Part shown: positions 5,667-10,223 of the stretch, one piece after another
Numbering within the stretch: position 1 is the stretch's first letter
Layout: each line of letters starts with the position of its first letter
NCBI GenBank assembly: GCA_029859085.1
Contig: JAOUDU010000054.1
Location: 1 to 10,223, forward strand
Source: Gammaproteobacteria bacterium
GTDB taxonomy: Bacteria; Pseudomonadota; Gammaproteobacteria; Pseudomonadales; Halieaceae
Direction of reading: 5' to 3'
DNA length: 10,223 nucleotides
Made by a program: the position numbers and the translations under genes
Notes under the pieces: model-generated
Database searches by the model: none
Told to the model about the DNA's origin: nothing
Seen by the model: the letters and a program-made list of their open reading frames with translations, nothing else

Positions 5667-8078
5667 TTAGTGGGTATTTATCCGATTTTTTTCGTCCTGT
5701 TCGACATCGGCGCCGGTTCCTACGGAGCCTGCACGAAAATCCTCGTCGCTCAATGGCTTTGGCATCGACTCGAGCGCGATCGCCAGAACCTCGTCAATCC
5801 ACTTGACGGCGCGGATACTCAGGTGTTCCTTGATATTGTCGGGCACTTCCTTCAGGTCGCGTTCGTTTTCTTTGGGAATGATGACAGTCTTGATGCCACC
5901 ACGACGTGCCGCGAGCAGTTTTTCCTTTAGCCCGCCAATAGGCAGTACCTCACCCCGCAGGGTGATTTCACCTGTCATTGCCACATCGGCACGCACGGGT
6001 ATGTTGGTCAGGACCGAAACCAGGGCAGTGCACATGGCAACACCGGCGCTGGGCCCGTCCTTTGGAGTCGCCCCTTCGGGAACATGGAAATGCACGTCGT
6101 GTTTTTCGTGATATCCCGCCGGTATACCCAGCATCTGGGAACGGCTGCGTACAACGGTGGAGGCCGCCTGGATAGACTCCTGCATCACATCGCCCAGTGA
6201 ACCGGTCTTGACATAGCGTCCCTTGCCGGGCAGGGCGACAGCTTCTATTGTCAGCAATTCGCCCCCCACGGAGGTCCACGCCAGCCCGGTCACCTGCCCG
6301 ATCTTGTTCTGCTCCTCGGCAATACCGTAGTTGTATTTCCTGACGCCCAGCAGGTCGGGCAGCATATCTGCGGACACGGTGATACCACCGGCGCTCTCGC
6401 CCAGGGTAATGGCCTTGACCATTTTCCGGCACACCTTGGCGATCTCCCTTTCCAGGGCGCGAACGCCGGCCTCCCGGGTGTAGTAGCGGATGATATCGAG
6501 TATCGCGTCTTTACCTATCGCCAGCTCGCCCTTCTTCAGGCCGTTGAGCTCGATTTGCTTGGGACTGAGGTAGCGCTCGGCAATATTGAGTTTCTCGTCC
6601 TCGGTATACCCTGGGATCCGGATAACTTCCATGCGATCGAGCAGCGGGCCGGGGATGTTCATCGTATTGGACGTGCACACGAACATCACGTCCGAGAGGT
6701 CGTAATCCACCTCGAGATAGTGATCATTGAATGCGTGGTTCTGCTCGGGGTCGAGTACCTCGAGCATCGCCGATGCCGGGTCACCGCGATGATCCATGCC
6801 CATCTTGTCGATTTCGTCCAGCAGGAACAGCGGATTCTTTACCCCGGCCTTGGCCATCTTCTGCAACAGTTTACCGGGCATCGAGCCTATATAGGTGCGG
6901 CGGTGGCCGCGGATTTCCGCCTCGTCGCGGACGCCGCCCAGGGCCATACGCACGAACTTGCGGTTGGTAGAGCGGGCGATGGATTCACCGAGGGAGGTCT
7001 TGCCGACGCCGGGAGGACCTACCAGGCACAGCACCGGCCCCTTTACCTTGCGCACGCGTTTCTGCACCGCCAGGTATTCGAGGATGCGATCCTTCACTTC
7101 GTCGAGGCCGTAATGATCCTCGTTGAGGATCGCGGCGGCATTCTTGAGATCGTGCTTTACCTTGCTGCGCTTCGACCAGGGCACCGAGACCATCCAGTCG
7201 ATGTAGCTGCGCACCACCGATGCTTCCGCCGACATCGGGGACATCATTTTGAGCTTGCCGAGCTCACCCAACGCTTTTTCCCGGGCTTCCACCGGCATCC
7301 GGGCATCATCGATGCGCTGCTGCAATTCATCCAGTTCGCTGGGCGCCTCATCCAGGTCGCCCAGTTCCTTCTGGATGGCTTTCATCTGTTCATTGAGGTA
7401 GTACTCGCGCTGGCTCTTCTCCATCTGCTTCTTGACCCGGCCGCGGATGCGCTTCTCGACCTGGAACAGGTCGATTTCCGCTTCCATCAGGCCCAGCAGG
7501 TGTTCGAGACGGGGTCGAATACCGGTGATCTCCAGAATCCGCTGCTTTTCCTCCAGATTGACACTCATGTGCGCGGCGATGGTATCCGCCAGGCGGCCCG
7601 GCTCGTCGATCCCGGTCAGGGACGTAAGGACCTCTGCAGGCACTTTCTTGCTCAGGTTGACGTATTTCTCGAACTGGGTGATGGTCGAGCGGAGCAGGCC
7701 CTCGGCTTCGTGTTCGGGGATTTCATCGCTGATGACTTCCCTCACCCCGGCAACGGCGAAATTGCCCTCGTCCTCGACATTGTCGACGACCGCGCGGTAG
7801 CCGCCCTCAACCAGGACCTTTATGGTCCCGTCAGGCAGTTTTAGCAACTGCAGGATATTCGACACCGTACCCATCTGGTAAATGTCATCGGCCCCGGGGT
7901 CATCGTCCGCGGCATTGCGCTGGGCGACCAGCAGTATCTGCTTGTCGTTCGCCATCGCGTACTCGAGCGCCTCGATAGATTTCTCCCGCCCGACGAACAG
8001 GGGCAGCACCATATGCGGATATACCACTACATCGCGCAGCGGTAGCAGGGGAAGGTCGATGACAGAGGAAGAACCCAT
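5667..8078 (-). CDS. lon: ATP-dependent protease Lon (LonA, S16 family)
   Basis: An 803-residue cytoplasmic AAA+ serine protease; E. coli Lon is 784. It degrades damaged proteins and specific regulators in a hexameric chamber. Domains: N-terminal substrate-binding domain about 8-200 (starting [15 protein letters not shown]), a helical coiled region about 200-300, AAA+ module about 305-580 with Walker A GPPGVGKT at 354-361 and Walker [10 protein letters not shown] at 416-424, and the protease domain about 590-770. The catalytic dyad is Ser677 (DGPSAG) and Lys720 (GGLKEK), close to E. coli Ser679/Lys722. The last 30 or so residues (after [10 protein letters not shown]) are a polar, probably flexible tail. 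The ATG has GGAG at a 6-base spacing (8085-8088). The gene is 137 bases downstream of clpX, and a sigma-32-like promoter in the gap suggests heat-shock control. Everything expected for an active enzyme is present. Confidence 0.99.
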   Translation of the reverse strand: MGSSSVIDLPLLPLRDVVVYPHMVLPLFVGREKSIEALEYAMANDKQILLVAQRNAADDDPGADDIYQMGTVSNILQLLKLPDGTIKVLVEGGYRAVVDNVEDEGNFAVAGVREVISDEIPEHEAEGLLRSTITQFEKYVNLSKKVPAEVLTSLTGIDEPGRLADTIAAHMSVNLEEKQRILEITGIRPRLEHLLGLMEAEIDLFQVEKRIRGRVKKQMEKSQREYYLNEQMKAIQKELGDLDEAPSELDELQQRIDDARMPVEAREKALGELGKLKMMSPMSAEASVVRSYIDWMVSVPWSKRSKVKHDLKNAAAILNEDHYGLDEVKDRILEYLAVQKRVRKVKGPVLCLVGPPGVGKTSLGESIARSTNRKFVRMALGGVRDEAEIRGHRRTYIGSMPGKLLQKMAKAGVKNPLFLLDEIDKMGMDHRGDPASAMLEVLDPEQNHAFNDHYLEVDYDLSDVMFVCTSNTMNIPGPLLDRMEVIRIPGYTEDEKLNIAERYLSPKQIELNGLKKGELAIGKDAILDIIRYYTREAGVRALEREIAKVCRKMVKAITLGESAGGITVSADMLPDLLGVRKYNYGIAEEQNKIGQVTGLAWTSVGGELLTIEAVALPGKGRYVKTGSLGDVMQESIQAASTVVRSRSQMLGIPAGYHEKHDVHFHVPEGATPKDGPSAGVAMCTALVSVLTNIPVRADVAMTGEITLRGEVLPIGGLKEKLLAARRGGIKTVIIPKENERDLKEVPDNIKEHLSIRAVKWIDEVLAIALESMPKPLSDEDFRAGSVGTGADVEQDEKNRINTH

Positions 8079-8110
8079 ATACGTCTCCGGGTTGAGCAGG
8101 ATTTCAGGCG

Positions 8111-8123
8111 TTACAGGCTGTAA
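8111..8123. repeat. 13-base palindrome at the predicted lon transcription start
   Basis: TTACAG at 8111-8116 and CTGTAA at 8118-8123 are perfect inverted arms around one central base. One base is too small a loop for an RNA hairpin, so a dimeric DNA-binding protein site is the more natural reading. It directly follows the -10 of the sigma-32-like promoter, where transcription would begin. No known regulator is recognised. Confidence 0.4.
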
Positions 8124-8124
8124 G

Positions 8125-8150
8125 GTGGGGGCGGTTTTCCGGAATACAAG
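8125..8150 (-). promoter_or_regulatory. Sigma-32 (RpoH)-like heat-shock promoter of lon
   Basis: On the minus strand CTTGTA (complement of 8145-8150) is followed after 14 bases by CCCCAC (complement of 8125-8130). Each differs at one position from the E. coli sigma-32 hexamers CTTGAA and CCCCAT, at a normal spacing. The -10 lies about 45 bases before the lon start codon. E. coli lon is a known sigma-32 gene, which supports the reading. Confidence 0.6.
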
Positions 8151-8195
8151 CGCCTGACACTATTTCCGCATCGCAGATCGCGCCACCAACAGCTT

Positions 8196-8214
8196 GCCCG
8201 GCGCCTGCGCCGGG
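8196..8214 (-). terminator. GC-rich hairpin immediately after clpX
   Basis: CCCGGCG at 8197-8203 pairs with CGCCGGG at 8208-8214 around a four-base loop, starting one base beyond the clpX stop codon. No T-run follows on the minus strand (next bases CAAGCTG), so it is more likely a Rho-assisted end or an mRNA-stabilising structure than a full intrinsic terminator. It nearly duplicates the element at 1304-1322. Confidence 0.5.
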
Positions 8215-8215
8215 A

Positions 8216-9505
8216 CTAATCCTCGGTTGCTGCCACCCTGGGGGTGGGTTCGTTGTTCTGGTAAACCAGCAGGGGCTCGGAATCACCGCGAATAACGGAT
8301 TCATCTATAACCACCTTGATCACATCGCTTTGTGACGGGATGTTGTACATGGAATCCAGCAGCACACCCTCGAGAATCGAGCGCAGGCCCCGGGCGCCGG
8401 TTTTGCGCTCCATGGCTTTCTCGGCGATGGCCCGCAGTCCGTCCTCTCGAAAATCCACTTCCACGCCCTCCATCTCGAACAGCTTGCTGTACTGCTTGGT
8501 CAAGGCGTTCTTGGGCTCGGTGAGTATTTGGACCAGCGCGTCGACATCCAGTTCCTCCAGCGTGGCGATGACCGGCAGCCTGCCCACAAATTCCGGAATC
8601 AGCCCGTACTGGACCAGGTCCTCGGGCTCGAGATCGAACAGCAGTTCGCCCACATTGCGGCGCTCGTCCTTGCTCTTGACCTCGGCGGAAAATCCGATGC
8701 CGCCCTTTTCCGAGCGGTTCCTGATGACCTTGTCCAGGCCGGCGAAGGCACCGCCACAGATGAACAGGATATTGGATGTGTCCACCTGCAGGAATTCCTG
8801 CTGCGGGTGCTTGCGCCCGCCCTGGGGCGGAACCGAGGCAACGGTGCCCTCGATCAGCTTCAGCAGCGCCTGCTGGACGCCCTCCCCGGATACATCACGG
8901 GTAATGGAGGGGTTGTCCGACTTGCGGGAAATCTTGTCAATTTCGTCGATATAGACAATGCCCACCTGGGCCTTCTCTACATCGTAATCGCATTTTTGCA
9001 GGAGTTTCTGGATGATGTTTTCAACGTCCTCACCGACATATCCCGCCTCGGTCAGGGTGGTGGCATCGGCGATGGTAAACGGGACATCGAGCAGGCGCGC
9101 GAGGGTCTCAGCCAGCAGCGTCTTGCCGCTCCCGGTGGGGCCCACCAGCAGGATGTTGCTTTTTCCCAGTTCCACGTCCTGGCTGCGGCCCTGGCTGTGG
9201 CGGAGCCGCTTGTAGTGGTTGTAGACCGCGACGGAAAGGACTTTCTTGGCGCGTTTCTGGCCGATGACATACTCATCCAGGATGGCGTTGATTTCCTGGG
9301 GTACGGGGAGCTTGTCCCCAGCGGAGTCGCTGCTGTTTTCCTGGACTTCCTCGCGAATGATGTCATTGCAAAGGTCCACGCACTCATCGCAGATGAACAC
9401 CGAGGGACCAGCTATCAGCTTGCGCACTTCATGCTGGCTTTTGCCGCAGAAGGAACAATAAAGCAACTTGCCGCCGTCAGTGGAGTTGGTGGTTTTTTCG
9501 CTCAT
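8216..9505 (-). CDS. clpX: ATP-dependent Clp protease ATP-binding subunit ClpX
   Basis: A 429-residue AAA+ unfoldase; E. coli ClpX is 424. Its hexamer recognises tagged proteins, for example ssrA-tagged ones, unfolds them and feeds them to ClpP in the cytoplasm. Visible parts: an N-terminal zinc-binding domain with Cys17, Cys20, Cys39 and Cys42; Walker A GPTGSGKT at 122-129; pore-1 loop GYVG at 155-158; Walker B VYIDEID at 184-190; the RKH pore motif at 231-233; the IGF loop at 270-272 that docks on ClpP; the GRLPV arginine-finger block near 308-312; and sensor-2 GARGLR at 370-375. Nothing is missing. The ATG start has only a modest Shine-Dalgarno match. It lies 165 bases downstream of clpP, further than in compact clpPX operons, with hairpins but no clear promoter in the gap, so co-transcription with clpP is likely but not proven. 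Confidence 0.99.
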   Translation of the reverse strand: MSEKTTNSTDGGKLLYCSFCGKSQHEVRKLIAGPSVFICDECVDLCNDIIREEVQENSSDSAGDKLPVPQEINAILDEYVIGQKRAKKVLSVAVYNHYKRLRHSQGRSQDVELGKSNILLVGPTGSGKTLLAETLARLLDVPFTIADATTLTEAGYVGEDVENIIQKLLQKCDYDVEKAQVGIVYIDEIDKISRKSDNPSITRDVSGEGVQQALLKLIEGTVASVPPQGGRKHPQQEFLQVDTSNILFICGGAFAGLDKVIRNRSEKGGIGFSAEVKSKDERRNVGELLFDLEPEDLVQYGLIPEFVGRLPVIATLEELDVDALVQILTEPKNALTKQYSKLFEMEGVEVDFREDGLRAIAEKAMERKTGARGLRSILEGVLLDSMYNIPSQSDVIKVVIDESVIRGDSEPLLVYQNNEPTPRVAATED

Positions 9506-9579
9506 TCGGCCGCCCTACGCCCTATCGATAGATGCCTCATCACCCTGTGTCCTACGATGATGTCTTTTACGGCTATTTG

Positions 9580-9670
9580 CAACCCCCGTAGGGGCTAAAA
9601 GGTGGATATCCTGCAATTCTGCGGGCCGCTTCACGGGCCCCTGTGGAGGCCGTGAGTGCCGGTTTCCGGC
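9580..9670 (-). repeat. Cluster of small hairpins in the clpP-clpX gap
   Basis: In the 165-base gap I see GCCGG/CCGGC around a three-base loop (9658-9670), directly after the clpP stop codon; a CACGG/CCGTG stem with a bulged inner GC extension (9632-9654); and CCCC/GGGG around GTA (about 9585-9595). None has a following T-run on the minus strand. They may attenuate or process the transcript between clpP and clpX. No convincing -35/-10 pair or sigma-32 match for clpX was found. Confidence 0.35.
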
Positions 9671-10223
9671 TTATTTGTCGGCGCCCTTGCCTGCCCCGAT
9701 AATGCCGCGGGTGGACAGGACCTCGTCAATCAGCCCGTACTCCTTGCTCTGGGCGGCGTTCATGAAACGGTCGCGTTCGGTGTCCCGTTCTATCACTTCC
9801 AGGCTCTGGCCTGTGTGCTGGGCCATCAGTTCATTGAGGCGCTTGCGGATAATCAGTATCTCCTTGGCCTGTATTTCGATATCGGTGGCCTGGCCCTGGG
9901 CGCCCCCGCTGGGCTGGTGGATCATCGTGCGGGCATTGGGCAGGCAGAAACGCTTGCCCTTGGTGCCCCCGCACAACAGGAATGCGCCCATTGATGCGGC
10001 CTGGCCGATACACATGGTGCTGACATCCGGCTTGATGAACTGCATGGTGTCGTAGATCGAGAGGCCGGCCGTCACCGCACCACCCGGGGAATTGATGTAC
10101 AGGTGAATGTCCTTGTCCGGATTCTCGGACTCAAGGAACAGCATCTGCGCGACAATCAGGTTGGCCATGTGGTCTTCCACCGGCCCCACCATGAAAATTA
10201 CCCGCTCTTTCAGTAACCTGGAG
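9671..10223 (-). CDS. clpP: ATP-dependent Clp protease proteolytic subunit ClpP (5' end beyond window)
   Basis: The last 183 residues of ClpP, the serine peptidase whose two stacked heptamers form the degradation chamber served by ClpX. The frame stays open to the right edge (reading [10 protein letters not shown] before [10 protein letters not shown]), so the ATG at 10190-10192 is an internal residue and the true start lies outside. The family is about 200-210 residues, so about 20-25 are missing. The catalytic triad is complete: Ser in GQAASMGA (codon 9992-9994), His in MIHQPSGG (codon 9917-9919), and Asp in ERDTERDRF (second Asp of DTERD, codon 9770-9772). The C-terminal tail after [12 protein letters not shown] is slightly longer than in E. 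coli and ends in GKGADK. Any promoter of clpPX lies outside the window. Confidence 0.98.
   Translation of the reverse strand, partial: SRLLKERVIFMVGPVEDHMANLIVAQMLFLESENPDKDIHLYINSPGGAVTAGLSIYDTMQFIKPDVSTMCIGQAASMGAFLLCGGTKGKRFCLPNARTMIHQPSGGAQGQATDIEIQAKEILIIRKRLNELMAQHTGQSLEVIERDTERDRFMNAAQSKEYGLIDEVLSTRGIIGAGKGADK

Noticed and set aside
6555..7844. A 429-codon open frame on the plus strand opposite lon
   Set aside because: It lies wholly antisense to an intact, strongly conserved lon. It has the low-complexity composition typical of a shadow frame in GC-rich DNA and matches no family I recognise.
8528..9598. A 356-codon open frame on the plus strand opposite clpX
   Set aside because: It is antisense to clpX along nearly its whole length. 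Its residues mirror clpX codons in the complementary frame, and I see no supporting start signal.
10190..10192. ATG as the start of clpP
   Set aside because: The conserved ClpP sequence [10 protein letters not shown] continues upstream in frame to the window edge, so this Met is internal.

Overview
The window is about 10.2 kb of fairly GC-rich bacterial chromosome with dense, ordinary protein-coding content. It looks like a gammaproteobacterium. The minus-strand order clpP, clpX, lon, hupB, ppiD is the classic proteostasis block of that class. HU is of the HU-beta type, and Lon and ClpX match the E. coli proteins in length and in the position of key residues. I cannot name the genus from sequence alone; a marine, Cellvibrionales/Halieaceae-like lineage is only a guess. 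No tRNA, rRNA, CRISPR array, insertion sequence or prophage gene is visible.

Layout. At the left edge, on the plus strand, lies the C-terminal three quarters of an electron-transfer-flavoprotein:ubiquinone oxidoreductase (1-1299). It converges on a run of minus-strand genes. Read in their own direction from the right edge these are: clpP (cut by the window end), clpX, lon, hupB, ppiD, a 394-residue D-3-phosphoglycerate-dehydrogenase-like protein with a C-terminal ACT domain, and a DUF1285 protein. No gene-free stretch exceeds about 240 bases.

How the genes fit together. ClpP and ClpX form the ClpXP protease. Lon is the second ATP-dependent protease. HU-beta is a nucleoid protein (and a known Lon substrate in E. 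coli). PpiD is an inner-membrane periplasmic chaperone. The SerA-like gene starts only 16 bases after ppiD ends, so it is probably co-transcribed with it although its predicted role is metabolic. DUF1285 follows after a strong hairpin. The ETF-QO gene is an unrelated respiratory-chain gene.

Regulation seen in sequence. A sigma-32-like promoter precedes lon. A good sigma-70-like promoter lies just after lon and would give hupB a leader of about 190 bases with several inverted repeats. A clear intrinsic terminator follows hupB and ends only 21 bases before the ppiD start codon. Nearly identical GC-rich hairpins (18 of 19 bases) lie beside two separate gene ends. The least ordinary protein feature is that the SerA-like enzyme appears to lack the catalytic glutamate of its superfamily. 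I do not see a new defence or mobile system here; the interest is mainly in the intergenic control elements and in that enzyme.
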